64,000 nt of DNA, from NCBI RefSeq assembly GCF_042186555.1, contig NC_133324.1, positions 5,221,395 through 5,285,394 on the forward strand, written 5' to 3'. Source of the DNA: Aquarana catesbeiana (taxonomy: Eukaryota; Chordata; Amphibia; Anura; Ranidae). The notes beneath the pieces are model-generated. The model was not told where the DNA came from and made no database searches. It saw nothing but the letters and a program-made list of their open reading frames with translations. The position numbers and the translations under genes are program-made. Shown piece after piece: positions 24,286-34,700 of the stretch (its first letter is position 1; every line of letters starts with the position of its first letter).

Positions 24286-25934
24286 CAGTATCTGACAAAA
24301 GTAAGTACACCCCACCAGTCACATCTTTGTTAATATTTTCTTCTATCTTTTCATGTTACAACCCTGTAGAAATGACACTTCGCTACAATGTAAAGTAGTG
24401 ACTGTACATCTTGTATAACAGTGTAAATTTGCTGTCCTCTCAAAATAACTCAACACACAGCCATTAATGTCTAAACCGCTGGCAACAAAAGTGAGTACAC
24501 CCCTAAGTGAAAATGTCCAAATTGGGCCCAAAGTGTCAATATTTTGTGTGGCCACCATTATTTTTAAGCACTGCCTTAACCCTCTTGGGCATGGAGGTCA
24601 CCAGTGCTTCACAGGTTGTCACTGGAGTCCTCTTCCCCTTCTCCACGACGACATCACAGAGCTGGTGGAGGTTAGAGACCTTGCGCTCCTCCACCATCTG
24701 TTTGAGGATGTCCCACAGATGATCAATAGGGTTTAGGTCTGGAGACATGCTTGGCCAGTCCATCACCTTTACCCTCAGCTTCTTTAGCAAGGCAGTGGTG
24801 GTCTTGGAGGTGTGTTTGGGGTGGTTATCATGTTGGAATACTGCCCTGCGGTCCAGTCTCTGAAGGGAGGGGATCATGCTCTTCTTCAGTATATCACAGT
24901 ACATGTTGGCATTCATGGTTCCCTCAATGATCTGTAGCCCCCCAGTGCCGGCAGCACTCATGCAGCCCCAGACCATGACACTCCCACCACCATGCTTGAC
25001 TGTAGACAAGACACACTTGTCTTTGTCCTCCTCACCTGATTGCCGCCACACACGCTTGTCACCATCTGAAGCAAATAAGTTTATCTTGGTCTCATCAGAC
25101 CACAGGACATGGTTCCAGTAATCCATGTCCTTAGTCTGCTTGTCTTCAGCAAACTGTTTGTGGACTTTCTTGTACATCATCTTTAGAAGAAGCATCCTTC
25201 TGGGACGACAGCCATGCAGACCAATTTGATGCAGTGTGCGGAGTATGGTCTGAGCACTGACAGGCTGACCCCCCACCCCTACGACCTCTGCAGCAATGCT
25301 GGCAGCACTCATACGTATATTTCCCAAAGACAACCTCTGGATATGACGCTGAGCACGTGACCTTAACTTCTTTGGTGGACCATGGTGAGGCCTGTTCTGA
25401 GTGAAACCTGTCCTGTTATACCGCTGTATGGTCTTGGCCACCGTGCTGCAGCTCAGTTTCAGGGTCTTGGCAATCTTCTTATAGCCTAGGCCATCTCTAT
25501 GTAGAGCAACAATTCTTTTTTTCAGATCCTCAGAGAGTTCTTTGCCATGAGGTGCCATGTTGTACTTCCAGTGACCAGTATGAGAGAGTGAGAGCGATAA
25601 CACCAAATTTAACACACCTGCTCCCCATTCACACCTGAGACCTTGTAACACTAACGAGTCACATGACACCGGGGTGGGAAAATGGCTAATTGGGCCCAAT
25701 TTGGAGATTTTCACTTAGGGGTGTACTGACTTTTGTTGCCAGCGGTTTAGACATTAATGGCTGTGTGTTGAGTTATTTTGAGGGGACAGTAAATTTACAC
25801 TGTTATACAAGCTGTACACTCACTACTTTACATTGTAGCAAAGTGTCATTTCTTCAGTGTTGTCACATGAAAAGATAGAAGAAAAGATTTACACAAATGT
25901 CACTGAGGGGTGTACTTACTTCTGTGAGATACTG
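24286..25934 (-). mobile_element. Tc1-like transposon, nearly intact
   Basis: A 1649-bp element flanked by TA target duplications (24284-24285 and 25935-25936). Terminal inverted repeats are about 245 bp each (24286-24530 and 25690-25934), roughly 90% identical, starting CAGTATCT. Each contains an outer and an inner copy of a motif like AAGTAAGTACACCCCT, the IR/DR arrangement bound by Tc1-type transposases. It encodes a full-length transposase on the minus strand. It lies in an mmp21 intron, same orientation as the gene, about 60 bp from the acceptor of the HExxH exon. Confidence 0.96.
24536..25558 (-). CDS. Tc1-like transposase, 340 aa, uninterrupted frame with altered third catalytic residue
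   Basis: The start ATG at 25558 begins MAPHGKELSEDLKKRIV. The frame can be extended upstream but this Met fits the usual Tc1 length of about 340 residues. The N-terminal part is the paired-like helix-turn-helix DNA-binding region (residues about 5-120, including GYKKIAKTLKLSCSTV). The C-terminal part is the DDE integrase-like domain: WSDETK (D155), HDNHPKH (D244, usually in a QDN context) and SPDLNPIDHLWD. In Tc1 the last motif is normally NPIEHLWD. Here the catalytic Glu is Asp (codon 24724-24722, residue 279), keeping the 34-residue spacing. There are no frameshifts or internal stops. The protein cuts and pastes its element at TA sites. With the Glu-to-Asp change it may be weak or inactive, so this copy may be a non-functional but recent insertion. 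Confidence 0.93.
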   Translation of the reverse strand: MAPHGKELSEDLKKRIVALHRDGLGYKKIAKTLKLSCSTVAKTIQRYNRTGFTQNRPHHGPPKKLRSRAQRHIQRLSLGNIRMSAASIAAEVVGVGGQPVSAQTILRTLHQIGLHGCRPRRMLLLKMMYKKVHKQFAEDKQTKDMDYWNHVLWSDETKINLFASDGDKRVWRQSGEEDKDKCVLSTVKHGGGSVMVWGCMSAAGTGGLQIIEGTMNANMYCDILKKSMIPSLQRLDRRAVFQHDNHPKHTSKTTTALLKKLRVKVMDWPSMSPDLNPIDHLWDILKQMVEERKVSNLHQLCDVVVEKGKRTPVTTCEALVTSMPKRVKAVLKNNGGHTKY

Positions 25935-25936
25935 TA

Positions 25937-26199
25937 TGTGACAATGGTTAAAAACCGCACTATGTGTCCCCTGTGTCCTCATGAGTAATGTAGACCCAAA
26001 ACTAGCTCTAAGGGTGAGATCCCTGAATCCTCAGGTCTGCACGCCTCCTGTGGCCATTATAAAGGCATCCAAATCTGCCAGCTGGACTTATCATGAATCT
26101 CATGGAATTCCCCCGAGAAACAAATCAAAAATTTATTCTCAGGAGATCTCCTCACTGGAGGCTCCAAGACAAAAAAAGAGCCATGGAAAGACCCAGCCC
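25937..26199. other. Unique intron sequence between two Tc1 elements
   Basis: No repeat or exon is recognised. Confidence 0.5.
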
Positions 26200-27784
26200 A
26201 ATATGCTTCACCTATACAAGAACCCCTGCCAATTTCCATGATTGTCATTTATAAATATTTGGGTGTTTGGATCAGCAATTTAATTTTGATCTATCAAATA
26301 ACTGAAGGACACAATAACATTTGAGTAGTGAAATGAGGTTTATTGGATTAACAGAAAATGCGCAATATGCATCAAAACAAAATTAGACAGGTGCATAAAT
26401 TTGGGCACCCCAACAGAAAAATATTTAGTAGAGCCTCCTTTAGCAGAAATAACGGCCTCTAGATGCTTCCTATAGCCTGTAATGAGTGTCTGGATTCTGG
26501 ATTAATGTATTTTGGACCATTCCTCCTTACAAAACATCTCCAGTTCAGTTAGATTTGATGGTTGCCGAGCATGGACAGCCTGCTTCAAATCCCCCCACAG
26601 ATGTTCAATGATATTCAGGTCTGAGGACTGGGATGGCCATTCCAGAACATTGGACCTGTTCCTCTGCATGAATACCCGAGTAGATTTTGAGCAGTTACGC
26701 CAGCCCCGGCGTAACTTCAACTTTGTGATTCCTCAACATTATTCTCAAGAATCTGCTGATATTGAGTGGAATTCATGCAACCCTCAACTTTAACCAGATT
26801 CCCAGTACCGGCACTGGCCACAAAGCCCCACAGCATGATGGAACCTCCACCAATTTTTACTGTGGGTAGCAAGTGTTTTTCTTGGTATGCTGTGTTCTTT
26901 TTGCCGCCATGCATAATACCCCTTGTTATGACCAAATAACTCAATCTTTGTTTCATCAGTCCACAGCACCTTATTCCAAAATAAGGCTGGGTTGTCCAAA
27001 TGTGCGTTTGCAGACCTCAAGCGACACCGTTTGTGGCTTGTGTGCAGAAAAGGCTTCTTTCGCATCACTCTCCCATACAGCTTCTCCCTGTGCAAAGTGC
27101 TCTGAATTGTTGAAGGATCCACAGTGACACCATCTGCAGCAAGTTGATGTTGTAGGTCTTTGGAGGTGGTCCGCGGGCTGTTTTTGACCATTCTCACCAT
27201 CCTTCACCTTTTCCTCTCCAATATTTTATGTGGCCTGCCACTTCTGGCCTTAACAAGAACTGTGCATGTTCCTCACAGTGGACACTGACAGCTTATATCT
27301 CTGCCATAACTTTTTGTAGCCTTCCCCTAAACCATAATGTAGAACAATCTTTGTTTTCAGGTCATTTGAGAGTTGTTTTGAGGCCCCCATGTTGCCACTC
27401 TTCAGAGGAGAGTCAAAGAGAACAACAACTTGCAATTGGCCACCTTAAATACCTTTTCTCGTGATTGGATGCACATGTCTATGAATTTCAAGGCTTAATG
27501 AGCTCAACACATCAATTGTGTGTTCCAATTAATCAGTGCTAAGTAGTTACAGGTATTCAAATCAACAAAATGACAAGGGTGCCCAAATTTATGCACCTGT
27601 CTAATTTTTGATGCATATTGTGCATTTTCTGTTAATCCAATAAACCTCATTTCACTACTGAAATATTACTGTGTCCTTCAGTTATTTGATATATCAAAAT
27701 GAAATTGCTGATCCAAACACCCAAATATTTATAAATGACAATCATGGAAATTGTCAGGGGTTCCTAAACTTTTGCATATGACTG
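26200..27784 (-). mobile_element. Degraded Tc1-like transposon
   Basis: A second, unrelated-family Tc1 element. Long inverted repeats (about 26218-26408 and 27580-27775) share stretches such as CATGATTGTCATTTATAAAT and GTTTATTGGATTAACAGAAA. The right end CAGTCATATGCAAAAGTTT ends at 27784 before a TA. The left end is damaged, so its boundary is approximate. The transposase inside is a pseudogene. Confidence 0.88.
26502..27390 (-). pseudogene. Tc1-like transposase pseudogene
   Basis: The frame starts at ATG 27390 (MGASKQLSNDLKTKIV) and breaks several times. Recognisable pieces are at 27390-27250 (helix-turn-helix), 27200-26790 (HFAQ region to LWTDETKIELFG), 26956-26717 (IMLWGFVASAGTGNL) and 26720-26502 (SSDLNIIEHLWGDLK). 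The first Asp and last Glu of the DDE triad are present. Between KLRRGW and SKSTRV, where relatives carry the QDN motif with the second Asp, only three residues remain. A deletion of about 24 nt therefore seems to have removed a catalytic residue in addition to the frameshifts. It cannot be functional. Confidence 0.88.
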
Positions 27785-27981
27785 TAAGTGAAAGGCCATT
27801 CTTGGGTGGACAAAGCCTTTAAATATAGAAATTACCTTGCTGTAGAGGTCAGGTTTGGAGGCAGATGTTGCAGGTTACTAATGTCTCGTATTTGTCCTAC
27901 AGCTATTCAGATCTCTGCCCAGTCCAAGACTGTGTGGATTTGGACCCATACCCAGTAATAAGATCATTATGCTCCTCTCAC

Positions 27982-28130
27982 CTTCAGGAGACTGATCCCC
28001 TCCTTACTGTCCTCACTGTTCGGGTGCACAAAATGTTTATCATCATTAAAATGAATGTCACCAAGTTGCCAGGCGTGAGCGAACTCCCTGCCCATCCCAT
28101 CAAAGAGCTGAGAGCAGCCAAGATGGCGGC
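27982..28130 (-). CDS. mmp21: mmp21 exon: central catalytic domain
   Basis: This 149-nt exon lies in a region otherwise lacking a long minus-strand frame, and I found it by looking for the missing part of the catalytic domain. The acceptor is TTTTTAATTCCAG and the donor is CTGAAG|GTGAGA. The first two bases complete the Arg codon split from the previous exon; then come [25 protein letters not shown] and finally EGISLLK in phase 0. In MMPs this segment carries His and Asp residues binding the structural zinc and calcium ions. The family motif GDIHFDDDE reads GDIHFNDDK here, so one Asp and one Glu of the usual calcium/zinc loop are replaced. The exon joins perfectly to the next one, which starts VAVHEIGH. 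It overlaps a plus-strand open frame that is only its shadow. Confidence 0.95.
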
Positions 28131-28225
28131 CTGGAATTAAAAATGATAGAGAAGAGAATAATATTGACAGTCAGCAAATCTGCACCTTGTGGAGCATCAG
28201 CCATCATCGTACTTCTAGTAGACAT

Positions 28226-28416
28226 AGGGGGTTATTTACTAAGGGTAAATCCACTGCAAGTGCACTTGGAAGTGCAGTAGTTGTAAATCTGAGGGTGACA
28301 TGCAAGGAAAATAAAAAACAGCATTTTTGCTTGTACATGATTGGATGATAAAATCAGCAGAGCTTCACCTCATTTCAGAGCTTCCCCTCAGATCTACAGC
28401 GATTGCACCTACAAGT
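28226..28416. mobile_element. Truncated MITE (GGGGTTATTTACTAA type)
   Basis: Begins GGGGGTTATTTACTAA and contains CACTGCAAGTGCACTTGGAAGT with a related inverted stretch near 28390-28416. The matching right terminus is missing; the sequence runs into the 33-bp array. I recall this type as common in frog genomes. No coding capacity. Confidence 0.65.
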
Positions 28417-31365
28417 ATAATGACACTAACTATATCTCTGGCTTGTCCCCAGGACACTAATACTTCATCCACGACTTGTCCCCATTACACTATGACTTCA
28501 TTCACGACTTGTCCCCATTACACTATGACTTCATTCACGACTTGTCCCCATTACACTATGACTTCATTCATGACTTGTCCCCAGGACACTAATACTTCAT
28601 CCACGACTTGTCCCCATTACACTATGACTTCATTCACGACTTGTCCCCATTACACTATGACTTCATTCACGACTTGTCCCCATTACACTATAACTTCATT
28701 CACGACTTGTCCCCATTACACTATGACTTCATTCACGACTTGTCCCCAGGACACTAATACTTCATCCACGACTTGTCCCCATTACACTATGACTTCATTC
28801 ACGACTTGTCCCCATTACACTATAACTTCATTCACGACTTGTCCCCATTACACTATGACTTCATTCACGACTTGTCCCCATTACACTATGACTTCATCTA
28901 TGACTTGTCCCCAGGACACTAATACTTCATCCACGACTTGTCCCCATTACACTATGACTTCATTCACGACTTGGCCCCATTACACTATGACTTCATTTAT
29001 GACTTGTCCCCAGCACACTATGACTTCATCTATGACTTGTCCCCAGAACACTATGACTTCATCCATGACTTGTCCCCAGAACACTATGACGTCATTCATG
29101 ACTTGTCCCCAGCACACTATGACTTCATCTATGACTTGTCCCCAGCACACTATGACTTCATCTATGACTTGTCCCCAGAACACTATGACTTCATCCATGA
29201 CTTGTCCCCAGGACACTAATACTTAATCATGACTTGTCCCCAGAACACTATGACTTCACCCATGACTTGTCCCAGCACACTATGACTTCATCTATGACTT
29301 GTCCCCAGAACACTATGACTTCACCCATGACTTATCCCCAGCAGACTATGACTTCATCTATAACTTGTCCCCAGGACACTATGAATTCATCCATGACTTG
29401 TCCCCAGAAAACTATGACTTCATCTATGACTTGTCCCCAGGACACTATGACTTCCTCCATGACTTGTCCCTAGCACACTATGACTTAATCTATAACTTGT
29501 CCCCAGGACACTATGACTTCATCCATGACTTGTCCCCAGCAGACTATGACTTCATCTATAACTTGTCCCCAGGACACTATGAATTCATCCATGACTTGTC
29601 CCCAGAACACTATGACTTCATCTATGACTTGTCCCCAGTACACTATGACTTCATCTATGACTTGTCCCCAGGACACTATGACTTCATCCATGACTTGTCC
29701 CCACCCAGAACACTATGACTTCATCTATGATTTGTCCCCAGCACACTATAACTTCAACCATGACTTGTCCCCAGAACACTATGAAGTCATCTATGACTTG
29801 TCCCCAGGACACTAATACTATACTTAATCCTGACTTGTCCCCAGCACACTATGACTTCACCCATGACTTGTCCCCAGCACACTATGACTTCATCTATGAC
29901 TTGTCCCCAGAACACAATGAATTCATCTATGACTTGTCCCCAGGACACTAATACTTAATCCTGACTTGTCCCTAGCACACTATGACTTCACCCATGACTT
30001 ATCCCCAGCAGACTATGACTTCATCTATAACTTGTCCCCAGGACACTATGACTTCATCCATGACTTGTCCCCAGAACACTATGACTTCATCTATGACTTG
30101 TCCCCAGAACACTATGACTTCATCTATGACTTGTCCCCAGGGACACTATGACTTCATCCATGACTTCTCCCCAGAACACTATGACTTCATACATGACTTG
30201 TCCCCAGCACACTATGACTTCATCTATAACTTGTCTCCAGGACACTATGACTTCATCCATTACTTGTCCCCAGAACACTATGACTTCATCTATGACTTGT
30301 CCCCAGAACAGTATGACTTCATCTATGACTTGTCCCCAGCACACTATGACTTCATCCATGACTTGACCCCAGAACACTATGACTTCATCTATGACTTGTC
30401 CCCAGGACAGTAATACTTAATCCTGACTTGTCCCCAGCACACTATGACTTCATCCATGACTTGTCCCCAGCACACAATGACTTCATCTATGACTTGTCCC
30501 CAGCACACTACGACTTCATCCATGACTTGTCCCCAGAACACTATGACTTCATCCATGACTTGTCCCCAGAACACTATGACTTCATCCATGACTTGTCCCC
30601 AGGACACTAATACTTAATCCTGACTTGTCCCCAGCACACTATGACTTCATCTATGACTTGTCCCCAGAACACTACGCCTTCATCCATGACTTGTCCCCAG
30701 CACATTATGACTTCATCTATGACTTGTCCCCAGAACACTATGACTTCATCCATGACTTGTCCCCAGGACAATAATACTTAACCATGACTTGTCCCCAGAA
30801 CACTATGACTTCACCCATGACTTGTCCCAGCACACTATGACTTCATCTATGACTTGTCCCCAGGACACTATGACTTCATCCATGACTTGTCCCCAGCAGA
30901 CTATGACTTCATCTATAACTTGTCCCCAGGACACTATGAATTCATCCATGAATTGTCCCCAGAACACTATGACTTCATCTATGACTTGTCCCCAGGACAC
31001 TATAACTTCCTCCATGACTTGTCCCCAGCACACTATGACTTCATCTATAACTTGTCCCCAGGACACTATGACTTCATCCATGACTTGTCCCCAGAACACT
31101 ATGACTTCATCTATGACTTGTCCCCAGAACACTATGACTTCATCTATGACTTGTCCCCAGGACACTATGACTTCATCCATGACTTGTCCCCAGCACAAAA
31201 TGAGTTCATCTATAACTTGTCCCCAGGACACTATGACTTCATCTATGACTTGTCCCCAGCACACTATGACTTCACCCATGACTTGTCCCAGCACACTATG
31301 ACTTCATCTATGACTTGTCCCCAGGACTCTATGACTTCATCCATGACTTGTCCCCAGAACACTAA

Positions 31366-31786
31366 TGCCCGTACACACGGTCGGATTTTCCGATGGAAAA
31401 TGTCCGATCGGAGCGTGTTGTCGGAAATTCCGACCATGTGTGGGCTCCATCGGATTTTCCGACACACAAAGTTGGAGAGCAGGAGATACAATTTTCCGAC
31501 AACAAAATCCGTTGTCGGAAATTCCTATCGTGTGTACACAAATCCGACGGACAAAGTGCCACGCATGCTCAGAATAAATAAAGAGATGAAAGCTGTTGGC
31601 CACTGCCCCGTTTATAGTCCCGAAGTACGTGTTTTACGTCACCGCGTTCAGAACGATCAGATTTTCCGACAACTTTGTGTGACCGTGTGTATGCAAGACA
31701 AGTTTGAGCCAACATCCGTCGGAGAAAATCCATGGATTTTGTTGTCGGAATGTCCGAACAAAGTCCGACCGTGTGTACGCCCTACA
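31366..31786. mobile_element. Palindromic MITE, GTACACACGGTCGGA termini, copy 1
   Basis: About 420 bp with inverted ends GTACACACGGTCGGATTTTC and TCCGACCGTGTGTAC plus many internal TTTTCCGAC / GTCGGAAA motifs. No convincing coding capacity. I recall this terminus as very common in ranid frogs. It interrupts the 33-bp array. Exact ends and target duplication are uncertain. Confidence 0.85.
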
Positions 31787-34700
31787 AGACTTCATCTATG
31801 ACTTGTCCCCAGAACAGTATGACTTCATCTATGACTTGTCCCCAGCACACTATGACTTCATCTATGACTTGTCCCCAGGACAGTAATACTTAAACCTGAA
31901 TTGTCCCCAGCACACTATGACTTCATCCATGACTTGTCCCCAGCACACTATGACTTCATCCATGTCTTGTCCCCAGAACACTATGACTTCATCTATGACT
32001 TGTCCCCAGAACAGTATGACTTCATCTATGACTTGTCCCCAGCACACTATGACTTCATCTATGACTTGTCCCCAGGACAGTAATACTTAATCCTGACTTG
32101 TCCCCAGCACACTATGACTTCATCCATGACTTGTCCCCAGCACACTATGACTTCATCTATGACTTGTCCCCAGAACACTATGACTTCATTCATGACTTGT
32201 CCCCAGGACACTATGACTTCATCCATGACTTGTCCCCAGGACACTAATACTTAATCCTGACTTGTCCCCAGCACACTATGACTTCATCTATGACTTGTCC
32301 CCAGAACACTACGACTTCATCCATGACTTGTCCCCAGAACACTATGACTTCATCTATGACTTGTCCCCAGCACACTATGACTTCATCTATGACTTGTCCC
32401 CAGAACACTATGACTTCATCCATGACTTGTCCCCAAGACACTAATACTTAATCATGACTTGTCCCCAGAACACTATGACTTCACCCATGACTTGTCCCAG
32501 CACACTATGACTTCATCTATGACTTGTCCCCAGAACACTATGACTTCATCCATGACTTGTCCCCAGCAGACTATGACTTCATCCATGACTTGTCCCCAGC
32601 AGACTATGACTTCATCTATAACGTGTCCCCAGGACACTATGAATTCATCCATGACTTGTCCCCAGAAAACTATGACTTCATCTATGACTTGTCCCCAGGA
32701 CACTGTGACTTCCTCCATGACTTGTCCCCAGCACACTATGACTTCATCTATAACTTGTCCCCAGGACACTATGACTTTATCCATGACTTGTCCCCAGAAC
32801 ACTATGACTTCATCTATGACTTGTCCCCAGAACACTATGACTTCATCTATGACTTGTCCCCAGGACACTATGACTTCATCCATGACTTGTCCCCAGCACA
32901 CTATGACTTCATCTATAACTTGTCCCCAGGACACTATGACTTCATCCATGACTTGTCCCCACCCAGAACACTATGACTTCATCTATGATTTGTCCCCAGC
33001 ACACTATGACTTCAACCATGACTTGTCCCCAGAACACTATGAAGCCATCTATGACTTGTCCCGAGGACACTAATACTATACTTAATCCTGACTTGTCCCC
33101 AGCACACTATGACTTCATCTATGACTTGTCCCCAAAACACTATGACTTCATCCATGACTTGTCCCCAGCAGACTATGACTTCATCCATGACTTGTCCCCA
33201 GCAGACTATGACTTCATCTATAACGTGTCCCCAGGACACTATGAATTCATCCATGACTTGTCCCCAGAATACTATGACTTCATCTATGACTTGTCCCCAG
33301 GACACTATGACTTCCTCCATGACTTGTCCCCAGCACACTATGACTTCATCTATAACTTGTCCCCAGGACACTATGACTTCATCCATGACTTGTCCCCAGA
33401 ACACTATGACTTCATCTATGACTTGTCCCCAGAACACTATGACTTCATCTATGACTTGTCCCCAGGACACTATGACTTCATCCATGACTTGTCCCCAGCA
33501 CACTATGACTTCATCTATAACTTGTCCCCAGGACACTATGACTTCATCCATGACTTGTCCCCACCCAGAACACTATGACTTCATCTATGATTTGTCCCCA
33601 GCACACTATGACTTCAACCATGATTTGTCCCCAGAACACTATGAAGCCATCTATGACTTGTCCCCAGGACACTAATACTATACTTAATCCTGACTTGTCC
33701 CCAGCACACTATGACTTCACCCATGACTTGTCCCAGCACACTATGACTTCATCTATGACTTGTCCCCAGCACACTATGACTTCATCTATGACTTGTCCCT
33801 AGCACACTATGACTTCAACCATGACTTGTCCCCAGAACACTATGACTTCATCCATGACTTGTCCCCAGGACACTAATACTTAATTATGACTTGTCTCCAG
33901 AACACTATGATTTTAACCATGACTTGTCCCAGCACACTATGACTTCATCTATGACGTGTCCCCAGGACACTATGACTTCATCCATGACTTGTCCCCAGCA
34001 GACTATGACTTCATCTATAACTTGTCCCCAGGACACTATGAATTCATCCATGACTTGTCTCCAGAACACTATGACTTCATCTATGACTTGTCCCCAGAAT
34101 ACTATGACTTCATCTATCACTTGTCCCCAGAACACTATGACTTCATCTATGACTTGTCCCCAGGACACTATGACTTCATCCATGATTTGTCCCCAGCACA
34201 TTCATCTATAACTTGTCCCCAGGACAATAAGACTTCATCCATGACTTGTCCCCACCCAGAACACTATGACTTCATCTATGACTTGTCCCCTGCACTCTAT
34301 GACTTCAACCATGACTTGTCCCCAGAACACTATGAATTCATCTATGACTTCATCCATGACTTGTCCCCAGGACACTAATACTTAATCCTGACTTGTCCCC
34401 AGCACACTATGACTTCACCCATGACTTGTCCCAGCACACTATGACTTCATCTATGACTTGTCCCCAGCACACTATGACTTCATCTATGACTTGTCCCCAG
34501 AGCACAATGAATTCATCTATGACTTGCCCCCAGGACACTGTGACTTCATCTATGACTTGTCCCCAGAACACTGTGACTTCATCTATGACTTGTCCCCAGA
34601 ACACTGTGACTACATCTATGACTTGTCCCCAGAACAGTATGACTTCATCTATGACTTGTCCCCAGCACACTATGACTTCATCCATGACTTGTCCCCAGAA

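Noticed and set aside
24876..25121. Plus-strand open frame opposite the transposase
   Set aside because: Shadow of the Tc1 transposase on the minus strand.
27865..28140. 91-codon plus-strand open frame
   Set aside because: Antisense shadow of the mmp21 exon at 28130-27982.
28327..29226. 299-codon + strand open frame (TMTSF/TTCPH repeats) and similar frames up to 315 codons through 39000
   Set aside because: Products of the 33-bp tandem unit, which has few stops; open in several frames and both strands, with no conserved domain or splice context.
31364..31801. Open frames inside the palindromic MITE
   Set aside because: Short, overlapping frames on both strands with no domain; the element is non-coding and palindromic.
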